This document shows positions 11,741-24,624 of a DNA stretch of 64,000 nucleotides, piece by piece. The stretch comes from Cheilinus undulatus. Lineage: Eukaryota > Chordata > Actinopteri > Labriformes > Labridae. The notes beneath the pieces were generated by a model. It saw only the letters and a program-made list of their open reading frames with translations. It had not been told where the DNA came from and ran no database searches. The DNA lies in contig NC_054866.1 in assembly GCF_018320785.1 (NCBI RefSeq), forward strand, positions 10,126,385 to 10,190,384, read 5' to 3'. The translations under genes and the position numbers were made by a program. Every line of letters starts with the position of its first letter. Position 1 is the stretch's first letter.

Positions 11741-14700
11741 CTAATGATAGTAGTCATCAGGGCTGGGGTACACCATGTAGCCTGTAAAGATGTTGTGCTG
11801 CAGGTGGTTACAGAGCTTCCTCCCGGACATCAGCTCCATGTAAACCTGATCTCCTTTCTGAAGATACAGGATGGCGACCTGAGAGCATGCACAGAAAAAA
11901 AAGTAAGATTATGTCCAAGGAAGAAATCTAACCAATATTTGATTGAAAAAGAAATGTTTTTTCGTGTTTACCTGAGTGCCACTGTCTTCGCTATCTTCGC
12001 GATTGTTTTCCCACACGCTGACGATCACAACACCATTCCTCATCATTTGAATCTAAAGGTATAAAATCATGCAAAATTAGGATACTGCTTATGCTAATCT
12101 GGATCCATGTGTATCCGAAGTGTTTTTTTGGTTTACTTTATGGTACAGGCGCTCTGTTTTTGCCACAGTTGAGTAGACTGTGAAGGAGAAGTGATAAACA
12201 CCAGAAATAGGAGCGGTGAAGGCACCTAGAGAGGAAGATACAGAGTCACAGTGAGGTAATATTAATATTGGGATGTCATGTAAAGCTAACACTGTGTCTT
12301 TGGGTCTTCTCTTCATTTGTGCGTGCTTGATTCCTACCCCAAGAAGGGTTGTATCCGTTGCCATCATTCAGGGAGACAATGGTGTATGGAATCGGCACAT
12401 TTGAATTGAAGGGACCAAAGCAACGTTCTTCAGTGCCAGGAATAGGTGTGGCCATACTCGGGTCCATTGTGGCCTTGAAGGAAATCTTGTAGCTCTCTGA
12501 GTGTGAGAAAGAAACATTTATAGTTAGGTGAAATCTAAAGTCCATCACTGTAGGCTTGAAACCGGAAGTTCAAACTACTTAAAGTCATACACTGAGCACC
12601 AGCTGGACTAAAGTTTTAAGTTACGACAGAATCTAACATTTGTGCCAAGGAAGCATAAAAGAAACAAAAATTAAATGATGAAAGTGTAGTTCATAACAAC
12701 TCATGAATTCCAATATAAGGTGATAAAAATACATTAGAGTTTAAGAAAATAACTGATAAGTTTTGAACTGATTTAATTAAAATGAGGTTAACTTAATTAA
12801 AATCGTTGCAATTTGATAAAAAAAAAATCAGAATTTATTTTGATTGTTTATTATTCATTATAAGCATCTCAAACCCTCAAAAGTATGAGAAATGCACACA
12901 AATTAAAAGTTTAAAGTTTAACTGAACCCCGAACTAAGAGCAAACTCTGCCCACTTTAAGATTTAAAAAAATGTACAGAAAGTGAGCAGTTTGGCACTGA
13001 GAGGAGGGAGGGGAAAAGGACTTTTTTTTTAAAGGACTGGGTTTTCCAGATGAAGAGGGAGTGACGGTGACTCTCCTTGCCAGAAAGTGACACAGAGTCC
13101 CACAGCACTGATGCCTCAGATCAATCTTCTGAGGTGGAGGATTTTCCTAACCTTGCAAAGCAGATGGATTCGCCCGTTTCTGTGTTTCTCATTGGCAAAT
13201 TCATCTTGCAAAGCTCCCATTTGAACCGTTTGGGCCCGGTTAGAAAGTGACAGGACCAATCAGCAACGAGGGACAGTACTTTGGGGCGCGACGGAGTCGT
13301 GACGTAAGCAAGCAGCAACAAGAGGCCAGTGCAATTATGGCAGAAGACATTAGTATGGATGCTGCTAAAGCGCCAGTTTTAGCAGAACTTGACATTTCTT
13401 TGTTAAAAGAAGAACAAAGAACAGCAGTGAGTTGTTTTCTTTTCAGAAATGACAAAAGTCGTGTACTGACATGTCTACAGTCGCCCTGATTCCATTATGC
13501 AGTTCTCTATGGAGTTTACTCCTTGTTAGCGGCTATGTCAAGTGTTTTGTTGCTCTGATTGGCCCTTAAAGATGTGACTGACAGAATGTTCAACCAATCA
13601 CCCTTCGAGTTTTTTTTCAAAGCCTCTGCCATTTCCAAATTGCTGTATATGAGTGGTTTACCAGATGGATGTGTGAACAAATCCATCTGGCGTGCCAGGT
13701 TAATTTTCATCTGGATCTGATACACGACTTAAAAGATAGCACATTTTGTTTGGATGAATGAAAGTGAGACTTTGATCATGAAATGTATGGGGTTTTTTTG
13801 TTTCTTTTTAAGACATTTATTAACACATTTCCATATTTGGATGTAAAATATTGCTCACTAACTGCAAGCATGTAACTGTCTGCCAATGAGTTTGTGGATT
13901 GTGTTTTGAATTTATTTAAATAAAATGTTTCAGATGCATTAATATACAAACTGGCTTCACTTCACCATCTCACTTTGTGTATCACCAGTTTCCCCCAGTG
14001 GGTTACGTTCTAACGTTCCTCCATTCCCCTTGAGCCAGAAGTGGCGTATCCAAACCTCAGACCCCATTTATATTTATAAATGAGACCCTAACTCTTTTTG
14101 TGAAGTGTCTTAGAAAACATTTAAGGAACGGATAGACTGATAGGTGTGCTTACCTGTGAGCCCCAGGACACTGTACTTCAGCATGCTGATATCATACCAC
14201 AGACTTTTAATCTTTTCATAGGTATCGTCCTCAAGAGCATACAACTCATTGGCGCCACAGCAGCAGCTACGCTGGCGCTCGAAAGCACACTTGCAGTCCC
14301 ACTTGTAACAGTTCAGAGGTTTGTCCATTGACACTGGAATGAGATGAAGAAATGGAGAGAAAGGTTTTTTAAAAAAAGGTGAATAGAGATTCTGTGTCAC
14401 AGATGCTCAACATGACCACCAAATATGTTTTACTTTATCTGTTTATATCCATATTGCTCCATATGACCAGACTGGCTCTTTAAAGGCCTTGTGTTGTCTT
14501 TGTTTGGACGGCATGTTTGTTGTCCTTGTGGGTCAAATATAATCCATCCGTGTTCCATTGTTTTTAAAGCATGATGATGCAAAGTTTCACTAAATTCTGT
14601 TATTTCATTTTCCCCCAAGCCCATTTAATGAAGATTATTCCTTGTTTTTAAGTTTGCAATCCGTTTTGGAACTATTTTGAAAGATTGATGATGACAGCTA

Positions 14701-17447
14701 ACCCCAATCATTTAAGGGGAGCAAATAATCTCACCAAAATCAAAACTGATTCTGCGTGCTTTGCGTCCTTATGAAGTACATGTATAATTTATCACCCGTT
14801 TCTGTGGTACAGCTTTTTCCCAACTTTATTCTTCCATTACAGTCTTTTCTCTTTGTGTAAATGTGGAAGTAATTCCTGCATAGAAAAGTTCAACCAGTTC
14901 ATCAGAGTTCACAATGTGTACAGCGGTGCCAACTGTTCAGATTGAGTTAAATAAATTTCGAGGTACTTTTGAATCCCTAAAGTAGTGGCACATCCAGGAA
15001 AGAACTTTTGAAGCTCACTGCAGCAGATATGATTTAAGCCTCCATCAATCATCTAGAGGAGGAGGATCTAAAATCTGTCTTCACCATAGGTTACCTCAGG
15101 GGTCATCAAGTACATTTGCACTAAGGCCAGATTTAGGTTTGACAGAGACTGTGGGGGCCGGTCTTTCAAATCAATAAAAATCAAATAAATATTTTAGCCT
15201 TATTAACATATTGTATTGTTTTCTTTCAAAGAATGACATTTTTAGGCATTAACAGTGAGATCCAGCACTATTACCTATAATGCAGACCACAATGAGGCAG
15301 GTCTGCCCACAGAAGTGACTGAAAAACACTGAGAATGGGCCCTCCCCAATTCTGATTTAGCACCAGTGTTAACCATTTTTGACTCCTTATAACCCCTTTT
15401 CACTGCTTTACTCAGCCGTTTCTGCAACATTTTTGCCACTCCACGTTCTGCTTATTAAACTATTCTTCCACCCCATTCATTACTTTACTAGGCCATTTTT
15501 TTTTTCAATATTCTTGTCACTTTTAACCCATTCTTTATACTTTTTGCAGCTTTTTGCCTCTTTCACCATTTTTGGCCATTCTTTAATCCATTTCTACAAC
15601 TTTGCCTGCACATTTTTTAACCCTTTTGTACCACTCTTTTATCCATTTTATCCTTCTAACCTCTTTATGTCCATCTTTGTAACATTTCTGCCAGACCTAA
15701 TTTTTACCTCTGCCAGGGAGGTTATGTGAGGAGGAGGGTTTGTTCGTTTGTTAGTTTGTTAGCAACAAATCTCAAAAAGTCATGGATGGATTTTCATGAA
15801 GTTTTCAGGAAATGTCAGAAATGGCATAAGGAAGAACTGATTCGATTTTAGGACTGATCCAGATCACCGTCTGGATCCAGAATTTTTTAAAGGATTCTTT
15901 ACCATTTGGAGATAGAGCTAATGGCAGTGGTCTGCACTGTTACCACTTTACACCAGGAGATGGCAGACATGAGTAACTTCAATCCCAGCAGCGTGTTTAG
16001 GTGTGTTTCTATTCAAAGTTTTGGAGTTTATAGAGTTGGAATTGCACGGCCGGTTGAGGAGAGGAGTCAGAGCGTAAAGGAGAGAAAGACAGAGAATTGT
16101 AGTGAGAATACTCACAGTGCTGGGAGGAATAGAGGAATATTCAACTTCTGCCATGACTTTCAGTTGTCCAGTGGGACCATGGGTGAGACTCTGAGTGCTT
16201 TTCTAGTTTTATATGTATATCTTGCCACTTTCTGCTTATTTTTACCTCTCAACCCATTTATGTTTTCTCCCCCGGCCATTTTTGCAACATTTTTGCCAGT
16301 CTTAACCCATTTATGATAACTTTTACCTCTAAACCAAATTTTGCCACTGTCTAACACCCTTTCTTCACTCTTTAATCCTTTTCACTACTTTACCCGGACA
16401 TTTTTGCAACATGTTTGTGACTTTTAACCAATGTTTGATATTTTTTACCCCTTTTTTCCACTTTTACCCTTTCTTGCCACTTTTGAGCCTCTTTTCACCA
16501 CTTTTCCTGCCAACTTGTGTCCATTTGTACCAATCCACAACCATTTTGATACTTGCCACTCATTTCTGCCACTCTATAACCCGTTTTCATCTCCTCCAGC
16601 CTTTTTTGTGACATTTCGGCCAATCTTTTTTTTTTGTATTTAAAAATGGCTGACACATGGACTTCTGTAAAAGATTACATCTTAAGTAATTTTGGGTAAA
16701 ACTGTTTCAGTTTTGTTTTTAGGATGGATTTAACAGCTGCTGTCATTTAAATCCAAAAGATATCCTTAAACCACAACATCTTTTTTCACTTCTCACATTT
16801 GTATTTAATAATCCTCTGGGATGAGAAGCTTTGGGGGGCCTGATAAGGCCCTTGGGCCACTAGTTGATGATCACTGGGTTACGTTCTAACTTTCTTCCAT
16901 TCTCACTGATTCCTGATGGGTGTTCTTCACCTACTGTCCCCCAGCTGGCCCCTGCATTTCAATATACCTCATTAACACAAAACTACACCTTGTTTCAGTG
17001 TCAAATTTAGGACACATTTTAAATTATGTCAGCCAGAGTTATAATCATAGCACCCCTGGTTTATTTTTGACCCTCCAAGACAACAAATGTTATACATTTT
17101 TATAAAACCATCCTGATTCATTGTAAGAACTGAACATGAATTGTTTTTTAAAGGGTGTTTCTAGGAACTAACCATGTCATTTTTAGACTAAAAAAAGTAC
17201 ATATTCATTGTCAGAAAAGTTTTATATTACAGGTCATAATCAACCCCAGGACATAAAGGTGGAAAGCATTCCCTGAAATGTACAGCTGGTTCATACATTC
17301 AGTGTGTTAGGTGTACGATGAATAAGATGGTAGGTTGTATTACTTACATGCAGTAGACTTCAGCTCCTCAAAATAGCTGGACCCCGCCTCCACATGGCCA
17401 CAGAGAAACAGCGACCTCAGCAGGATCAAAACTGCAACCACAAACAT
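11741..17447 (-). CDS. Gene A: secreted cerebellin-like C1q-domain protein, 248 aa
   Basis: Six coding exons on the minus strand: 17447-17348, 14333-14154, 12496-12338, 12225-12137, 12052-11972 and 11878-11741. All have GT-AG borders, phases agree and the sum is 747 bases. Residues 1-22 (MFVVAVLILLRSLFLCGHVEA) are a signal peptide. Exon 2 carries a cysteine-rich block (CYKWDCKCAFERQRSCCCGA) and then a short helical, probably coiled segment (residues about 60-90). The C1q domain follows, with landmarks ERCFGPF, FTAPISGVYHFSFTVYS, GDQVYMEL and NIFTGYMVYP. C1q domains trimerise and bind diverse ligands outside the cell. The split of the domain over four exons and the CCC block recall fish cerebellin 18-type proteins, a naming I hold only loosely. 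Its exon plan differs from genes B-D, in which one exon holds the whole domain. The 3.0-kb intron 1 hosts a hAT element. Confidence 0.85.
13240..13725 (+). repeat. RecQ-like fragment repeat, copy 2, in an intron of gene A
   Basis: An ATG at 13337 opens MAEDISMDAAKAPVLAELD, followed by ISLLKEEQRTAVSCFLFRND and a stop at about 13489. The LKEEQRTAV core resembles the beginning of RecQ-like helicase domains, but the Walker A motif that should follow is absent. Downstream (13540-13720) is the shared flank GTTGCTCTGATTGGCCC and a GAACAAATCCATCTGGC word also seen near 44.23 kb. It lies in sense on plus inside a minus-strand gene, so it is intronic debris. Confidence 0.6.
15380..16620 (+). repeat. 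Degenerate minisatellite inside the hAT element
   Basis: Loosely repeated units of the type CCATTTTTGCAACATTTTTG and CCACTTTTAACCC recur many times on either side of an inserted LINE tail. Units vary in length, about 20-40 bases. The array produces long phenylalanine/proline/leucine-rich open frames that are not genes. The reverse complement of the same motif forms the array at 52380-52675. Confidence 0.75.
15705..15905 (-). mobile_element. RTE-type LINE 3' tail (Rex3/Expander-like), copy 1
   Basis: Read on the minus strand it carries TCTGGATCCAGACGGTGATC, CAGTTCTTCCTTATGCCATT and CTAACAAACAAAC and ends at ACATAACCTCCCTGGCAGAG. This is the familiar 3' end of teleost RTE-type LINEs as I remember it. 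Only the last about 200 bases are present, as expected of 5'-truncated LINE insertions. A second copy lies at 24625-24858. Confidence 0.8.
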
Positions 17448-17817
17448 CTGAAAGATAGGATTCAGTTGGTAGTTATTCCACTTTAACTAGATACAACGCT
17501 CAGCAGCAGTTTAATGATAAATTCTGCCTGTAGATCGATTCATATCTGTTTATGAGCCGTACTTTTGACTACAGTATTGACTCCAGTGAACCTGTGGGTG
17601 GTTAGCTGTATACTTCGTTTCAAATCAGCTTAAAATTAAATTTGCAATTATTGTGGCTTTCTGAGCAGAAAACACATCATTTTCCAGTCTTATTCTGTTA
17701 TTATCACATTACATGCAAATAACTGAAGGCAGACATTTCCGCTAACAAAGCAAAAGTAAACTGCAGGTTTGATATCTTTATTTCAAGCATGTCAGCAAAA
17801 TTTAAATACAAATACAC

Positions 17818-17844
17818 CAAAATAAATAAATAAATAAATAAACA
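17818..17844. repeat. (AAAT)n microsatellite
   Basis: About six tetranucleotide units upstream of the signal-peptide exon of gene A, within its presumed 5' intron. Confidence 0.9.
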
Positions 17845-17849
17845 ATGAA

Positions 17850-19380
17850 AAAGTAAACTCAATGACCCTGTCAGATAACATAGCGAGCATAAAAAATAGG
17901 GCATATTTGAAAAGGGGCAAGATGAATTTCACATTTATTTATCTTACTCCTTATTTACCATTCAACTTTAAAAACAAGTTAGTGTGTATAGGATATCCTG
18001 CATTATTAATTTTCTTATTGCTATCTTTTAATGACTGCAGGGTGCTTTTCTATGTGTTACCTCAGACCTCAGCACAGTAAGTTAAATAAGGGAAAACCAG
18101 TGAAGTGTGTGGTGCTTTACAACCCAGACAGAAAGCTTGGTTTGAATTTATTTTATGTGGCGTTTCCAGCAGATTTTTGTGGTCATACATTGAAGTTTAT
18201 TTTAATATCCTCTTTCTCTCTGTGTTTATCCAAGGATTTCCAAATGACACAAATTTATTTAATTCAAATGTCATGATCATTTTTTTAGGTCAAACCAGAG
18301 CTCTAATGTAGCCATTTCTTCTGCAAATGTACTCCAGAGAGAAACAAGAGAGTATCGTCTGCATAAAGAGCAAATTTTACTGCATTGATACGCTGCAGAA
18401 ATCATTTAGATAAAGAGGAAATGATTTGGGGCCTACTGTTGACCCTTGGGGAACGCCACATTAATGTAAATGTGTTCTTACTTTTCTCAACCTTTATTTG
18501 TGATTTCCTGCCTGTTATACAGAACCTCAACAGCTCTGGTTTGTGGAGTAAATTTGACATTCAAAATTAGCATTGGCATCTTTACATATATCAACATTTT
18601 CAATCCAGGTATGAAGCCAATTAGCAGCTTAAATACCCATGACCACAGAACATTTGATTTGGTTAAAAAATGACCTGCAAAAACAAGATACAAGACTGTT
18701 TAAATATTTTTAAACAGATGGACTACATATCCTATGATTTATTGTGATTCCTTTATTCATTGTGAATGATAGTTCTTTAATTTTTAGGCTATACATGGTC
18801 CTTCCAAGCAGCCCTGAAAAATGAAGTCAATGCAGAAGTGCAAAAAATTGCAATACCCCGAGTGTCCACTTATGCTGGCTGCAGGAACACTGGAAGTCAC
18901 GTACACAATACATGTTAAAAAGCCGTTTTTACACTAGAAATGAACTGGTTTACAGCATGGGCCAACAAAGGAAATGTGTCTCATTAGCTAATGTCTTCAT
19001 ATGCTTTCACTGGACCGGGGGTTGATTTTTTTTTGTTTCTGTACGACTATCATAGGAAAACCTCACTGCGCACAGATTGTCATGTCTCATATGATTGATA
19101 GATAGCTTGACAGGCAGATTCTATCACAACAAGGCTAGCTTTAGTGATAGCTTAGGTGACAGGAAGTTGAGCTCAGTGGGCGGGCTCTTGTCTGCTGTAG
19201 GTTGATCCAAAGTTCAGGTGAGACAGTGATTTCAATAAGGAGGCCGCCAAAGATTGGCTTCGAGAGCTGTTTGAGTCCGCCTACTGTAATCAAATGGCTG
19301 ACATCACACAGGCTTTTTCCAGTTCTCCTATAGTCTATGGGTCCTTCTTTCGACATTTATCTTGATTTTGGTTTTCACAT
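17850..19380. other. No coding exon seen; presumed 5' intron of gene A
   Basis: AT-rich, with several short open frames and no domain. If the first exon proposed at 21033 is right, all of 17448-21032 is intron. Confidence 0.4.
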
Positions 19381-19384
19381 TCAA

Positions 19385-19530
19385 AATCAGAATCAGAATC
19401 AGCTTTATTGGCCAAGTATGTGTGCACATACAAGGAATTTGACTCCGGTAACTTTTGCTCTCTTGTACAAAAACCACAGAACTTAAATAAGCGTGAAACT
19501 AAGATATATACATCTGTACAACATAAATTA
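19385..19530 (-). mobile_element. Teleost interspersed repeat of the LINE 3'-tail type
   Basis: The word run AATCAGAATCAGCTTTATTG, followed by GCCAAGTATGTGTGCACATA, matches a very common fish repeat, usually found as truncated tails. The family is not assigned here. The last 30-40 bases of the interval are less certain. Confidence 0.6.
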
Positions 19531-20614
19531 GGCTTAGAAGCAAAGGAAAAATTGTAAAGTAAAAAGTAAGAGCACATATATACAACATTACGGGATTATG
19601 TACACTGAGTATATACAACAGTGCAGAGTTTTTGTTATTGTTCAAGTGATGGTCTAAAACTGTGACCACTCAGAGTTTGTCATGAAATGAAAGTGTAGCA
19701 TTAATAGGCTACATTAATTGTGGTGGGATAAGGTCCATATTTAGTGCAATAGTTTTCTTGAGCTGCATTAATTGCCATGCCTCCCTGCAGCCACAGTGCT
19801 ATAAAATAAGTTTGCTGCTGCTCCTTAATGTCTCATTTCAAGACAAAATAGTGGAAAGGTCAGAGGCATCTGCACCTTGTGAAATCAAACATTTACCTTT
19901 TTAGTACTAAATAGTTACCCTTTCAATCAAAGGGCCTTTATTTGTGGTTCAACTAATGTCATAAAGTTGACTCTACCCAGTGTTCTTTTTGTCCTCCCTA
20001 TGGAAAAGCAGGTCAGTATCCAATAGGAAGTCAATAATCAGTTAAAGATGACAAAAGCAGTTAGAAATGCAAAATAGTCAAATCTCAGAATGCAGCAAAA
20101 GATGAGATTAATTAACCATGATTTATTACTTATTCATGATTTCTAATCGTTGTTTTTGACAACCCTTGTTGCAATATTGCATTGTTTGTGTATAGATTGC
20201 TTTAATATCATGGCGGCATGTATCGTTGTCACCAAGAGCTGACAGTAAGTGCACAAGACATTTCCATGGTTAAAGCAGGCCTCACAAATCAGAGACGTCA
20301 CTGTGGATTGTGGTCACTGTTGTATTCTTGCTTGATATCACTAATAAACGATGCTTTTCCTGAAACGTCTTGTTTAGGTGCACATTTTGTCTCACACTCA
20401 GGTAGCTCGAGGTACGTCTAACTTGGACACTTCTGACATTATGGCTTATAATCAAATCCAGTATGGAGAAAATGAATCGAACTCTTGAATACCATTCCCC
20501 TGATAGCATACCTCTCTAGTTAACTGAGTAAAACGATACGACCCACAGTGTCAGTGGCATACTTCTTTCTGCTAAATGCAATGGCCTGGTTAAACAACAT
20601 GTCCATGGTCACTT

Positions 20615-20765
20615 TTTCAATTTTTTTTTTTTTATGTTGCAGTCTAATGCTACTATAAAAAAATTGCTTTTCTCATTAAGCTACATTCAGTACCCCATAA
20701 GAACAAAGTGAAAACATAATTTTAGAAATGGAACTCAATTAACAAACTGAAATATCACACTGAAG
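20615..20765 (-). mobile_element. Tc1-like terminal fragment
   Basis: The stretch CATTCAGTACCCCATAAGAA, then CAAAGTGAAAACATAATTTT and TAGAAATGGAA, resembles the terminal repeat region of a widespread fish Tc1-like family. Only about 150 bases of one end are present. Confidence 0.55.
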
Positions 20766-21032
20766 AGAGAGGATAGGGGATATAAAGGTGCATATCAACA
20801 GGACACAAAGTTATATATATTTTTTACTATTCTACACATCAGCAATTTGTGTCATTTTACTCAAATTCATACAAAATAACTGGCAGAAAAATACATAGAA
20901 AATAAGATATCACCATTCAACTCAAAGCTTTCCTCTCAAAGGCAGCTTTTCTCTGGAGTTTAAAGCTTCATTAACTAATTTTGGTGATTATAGTAACTAA
21001 TCAATGTGATTGAATAAGTGAATAGAACTTAC

Positions 21033-21105
21033 TGTGTTTCTTCCTCCCTCTCCTTCTTAAAGACTACACCGAGCTGTTCTGAAAACAGAGCAGGATTTTT
21101 AAATA
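21033..21105 (-). promoter_or_regulatory. Probable promoter and non-coding first exon of gene A
   Basis: On the minus strand, a TATTTAAAAA box near 21095 is followed by a pyrimidine/purine-mixed leader. The leader ends GAAACACA and the consensus donor gtaagttc at 21032. The ATG exon of gene A is preceded directly by the acceptor ctttcag (17448-17454), so an upstream non-coding exon is required. This is the best candidate. It implies a 3.6-kb first intron. Confidence 0.5.
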
Positions 21106-22099
21106 GTGTAAAGTTTTAGGGTCTTAGCAGCGCGGCTGACCCTCCCAGTGACGCGATGAAGGTCAGAAGCTCCGCCTCCTTTCATACACACAAACAAACA
21201 CGCACACATTTCACGGCCAAACACCAACACCACAGTCCTGTCAACAAAGAGAGTAATAGACTCCCACTGACATAGTTTCCTCTAGTGTAAAAGAACAAGT
21301 ATCAATCACATCACGACTGTCAGCAGTCTTTGTTGGGACCATAATGGCCCTTATTAGGACAGGGGTGTCCCATTGCCTTCCTTTCAGAGGACAGCAGCTT
21401 CTGAAAAGCTGATATGGAGAAGATTGTTGGCAGGTCCCTGAGGATGGAAATAAAAAAAGAGCTCATAGGTAATGCTATCAGTCTATTGATAAGGCCTACA
21501 TCTGAGAACAATGAGCAGCACTGCCTGGTTCTCATAGATGGACCAACACAGACAATACTGCATGTTCCCATAACTTCTGTCCCTTTGAATACTGAGGAAA
21601 CAGATTTATTGATTGTGGGCTGAGATATGAAGGTGGACTCCAGTGTTATCTAACAGAAATGACCTTGTACTGTGGGACAGTATTATTCGAAGATGACACA
21701 AAGCTGCAATCTTTTATTGTCTTTATCAAAACCAGTTTCCAAGAATTTTACAAAGACATGCTATCTTATGGTCCAAAGACAAAGAATCCAGGAGGATAAG
21801 GAGTTTTTGGCTGTCCACTGCGGTCAGCCCTACACATGGGTCTGCATGTGTCTAACTGACTATACTTTCAGGGCCATGACATTCAGAGTTGCGCTGTGGG
21901 CGGGGTTTAGTTGTACTGACAGCCACTGGTAATGTCTGCCTCCACTGCAGTAAATACCTCAGGTCTAGCTTTAACAGTGCGTCCATTTTACTAGAACTGG
22001 ACCACTTTTCTGTATGAAATAGACTAAAAACAACCCTGTTGGGAAGATGCTTTTGCTCTTCTGTAGACCTGCATTGGCACAAGTATGTGATAAGGGGGT

Positions 22100-23180
22100 T
22101 AGTTGTTGTGTGAATGCTTGGATACAATGACTCCTAGTGGAGTGGTTAGCTTGGAATTAGCCACAGTGGCACTTTTGTCAGAACTGGAGGACATTTCTTT
22201 ATTAAAACAAGTGCAGAAGGCCACACAGAAAGCCTTCTGTGACAGAAAAGGTGTTTCTGCTCTACTCCTGGTCTGCTCCGGCATGATTTTGCGATCACAA
22301 CGGGGGGGTTTTCAATGTATCCAGGGCCTGCTGCTGCAGTGGCTGTTAGCTCGTATGTAGCTGTAGGACAACAGCAATTTCATCCGAGCCGGCCTACATT
22401 TCTTTTTATAACAAGCTGAAAGAGTCAAACTGAAAGCTTGTCTTTACATAGAAGCTGTTTTTGCTTGTCTCTCCAGCGTCATTGGCATCAATTTTGCATG
22501 AAGCTCGACTATAAGGCAGCGTCATTTGTCACTCTGATAGCCTGTCATGAATGTGACAGACAGAACATCACTTTCTGAAGTTTTTCTGAGAAGTCCTGCC
22601 CTTCCCAAATTTTCTGTGAGAGCATTCCCAGATGAGTGTGATATATTTTCAGTCAATCTGGTGTTTCAGGTTTGCTGTTTCCTGCCAACAGGGCTTTATG
22701 TTTTACACTTTGAGGGTCCTTCAATTCCCAACCCACAGACATAAGGGACAACTAAATTATACACCCAAAAAACTAATCACTGCCAGAATACAAAATTCAG
22801 TCTGGCATTTCAGCAGGCCTAAGTGTGAGTTAATCCCTCCACTAGCAGGTCCTGTATGCAACCACTCACAACAGCGAACCCTTTCCCCCGAAGCTATCAC
22901 ACTCTCATGTCAAAACAGGTCAGCAGAAGAGTGAAAATACCTCTTCTGTCACAGAAAGCTTTCAGCGTTGCCCTGTTTGTTTTATGAAGAAATGTCCAGT
23001 TCTGACAAAAGTCCCTATCCCTATCACATACTCATGCCAGTGCCGGTTGGTAAAAGAGCAAAAATATCTTTCCCAACATAGAAAGCTTTCAGGGTTGTTT
23101 TTAGTCTTTATTTCATACAGAGATGTTGTCCAGTTCTAGTAAAAACTAAATCAACAACTAAACCCCACTCATAGTGCAAT
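22100..23180. repeat. RecQ-like fragment repeats, two plus and two minus copies
   Basis: Plus-strand units lie at about 22160-22270 (ELEDISLLKQVQKATQKAFC) and 22385-22460. Minus-strand units lie at about 22925-23010 and 23055-23140 (landmarks CAGAACTGGACATTTCTTCA and GCTGAAAGCTTTCTGTGAC). The block is therefore an inverted arrangement with tandem subunits in each arm. The same flank word as in other copies (GTCACTCTGATAGCC) lies at about 22530. All frames are decayed. Confidence 0.6.
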
Positions 23181-23199
23181 TTTGAATGTTATGGCTCTG

Positions 23200-24440
23200 A
23201 AAGTAGAGTCAATCAGACAGACACATACAAAAATACATATCCCACTGCAATAAATGTAATTCTGTCAGTACTGCATACCCATCATCAGAGATAAGAGTTT
23301 GTAATCTAGCAGTCAAAATGTCCTCCCATGGTGTTTTCTGGTGTTAAAGACAAAAGTCTGTTTCTTTGTTCATCCTTTAGCTATAAAGTGCCTTAAATTT
23401 TTAGGTCTGGACTGCATTTGTACGTCTGTATCGATACTGATGTCAGCCAAGATGAATTTTTGAATTTTTTCATTTTGGACATTGGTAAAAATAAAGTTTT
23501 ACGCATGCCTTTAAATGCTAGACAGCCTCGAGCTCTCTGGTAGTTTTTTCCACAGGTGGGGAGCATAGGAGCTAAACACTGCCTTACTCTACTTGGTTCT
23601 TATTCTGGGAACAGTTAGTAGACCTGTCAAAGTCATAAGGAACCAGAATATCTGATATATAAATATCTGTTCATTTTAGTGCTTTATGAAGCAACTGTAG
23701 GATTTTACAACCAGGTCTTTGACTCAAGCTGAAGCCGGTGTTGCAGGGTCAATTTTCTGCTAACCTGAATTTTAACAGGCATTTGTTTCTGGTCTTCTTG
23801 TTCCACTTGTCCTATTAGATAACAGGGAGTATCCCATGTTCACAGCTTTCTTAAAAGACTCGCTGGCCTCTGGGGTCGTCCATTGTCTGTGTTTACTAGA
23901 TGACCACCTCCATCTATAGAGTCCCAAGTCAGCTGGCCTGGTTCTTCAGAATTGCCTTATCTGCTAGAAGGAGGCCGGGGCGTATCGGGTGTTTTCATAT
24001 CTGCTTTCACACATCCCTTCAAAACAGACCAGTCTAGAGGATAAATCCCCTACAGGAACACGATGGATACACTGACCTGACCTCAGATGTGATTTCAAAC
24101 CAGAGCTTTGAATTTCAGCATAATGGTCCGAACTATGGCTGTCTGAGATAGTTTGATATGGAGCTGAACGTGTATCATATTCTTCATTAGAGGGGATTAA
24201 ACTGAGAAGTTACAGTCCCTTTTTACTGACCTACAAAAAAGCTATTAGGGATCTTTGACACCTTTGATCACCCTCAGCCTCAATAGAGAGACAACATGTA
24301 AAACCTGGAGACATTCTTACAGCCTGTAATCATTTCAGAAGTCCTCAGTAATCATTTCAACCTGTGAATAACCAAGATGGCGAGTTGTAAAACAAAAAAA
24401 CATCCATGTACTTTTGCCACGAATGGAGTATTTTTGGGCA
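23200..24440. other. No recognisable gene
   Basis: Intergenic sequence between the RecQ-like repeat block and the fold-back Tc1 element. No exon, domain or assignable repeat was seen. Confidence 0.4.
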
Positions 24441-24624
24441 AAGAAATACAATCCCAATACCAAAAAAGTTGGGATGTTGTGTAAGATGTTGAAACTGAGA
24501 TTTTTTGCATTCAAGAAAAAAAATTCTCGTTCTGAATTTGCTGGTAGCAACACAATAAAAAAATGTAGGCACAGGATGACAAAAGGAGGGAAAATTAAGT
24601 GGTAACTAGAAAAGCACAAGGAGA

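Larger units (their letters stand above)
15097..16876 (+). mobile_element. hAT element, 1780 bp, in intron 1 of gene A
   Basis: The left end is CAGGGGTCATCAAGTACATT. The right end, read on minus, is CAGTGATCATCAACTAGTGG. The flanks GGTTACCT (15089-15096) and GGTTACGT (16877-16884) agree at 7 of 8 positions. Just inside the ends, GGCCAGAT and GGGGGCCTGATAAGGCCC resemble known hAT subterminal text. Instead of a transposase, the interior holds a degenerate minisatellite, and a LINE tail has been inserted at 15705-15905. Confidence 0.85.

Noticed and set aside
13247-13489. A possible small gene starting MAEDISMDAAK
   Set aside because: The frame is short, lacks the helicase motifs that should follow, sits antisense in an intron, and has decayed sisters elsewhere. 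It is treated as a repeat fragment.
15379-16643. Several Phe/Pro/Leu-rich open frames that look like membrane proteins
   Set aside because: They lie over a degenerate minisatellite inside a hAT element; the apparent hydrophobicity comes from T-rich repeat units.
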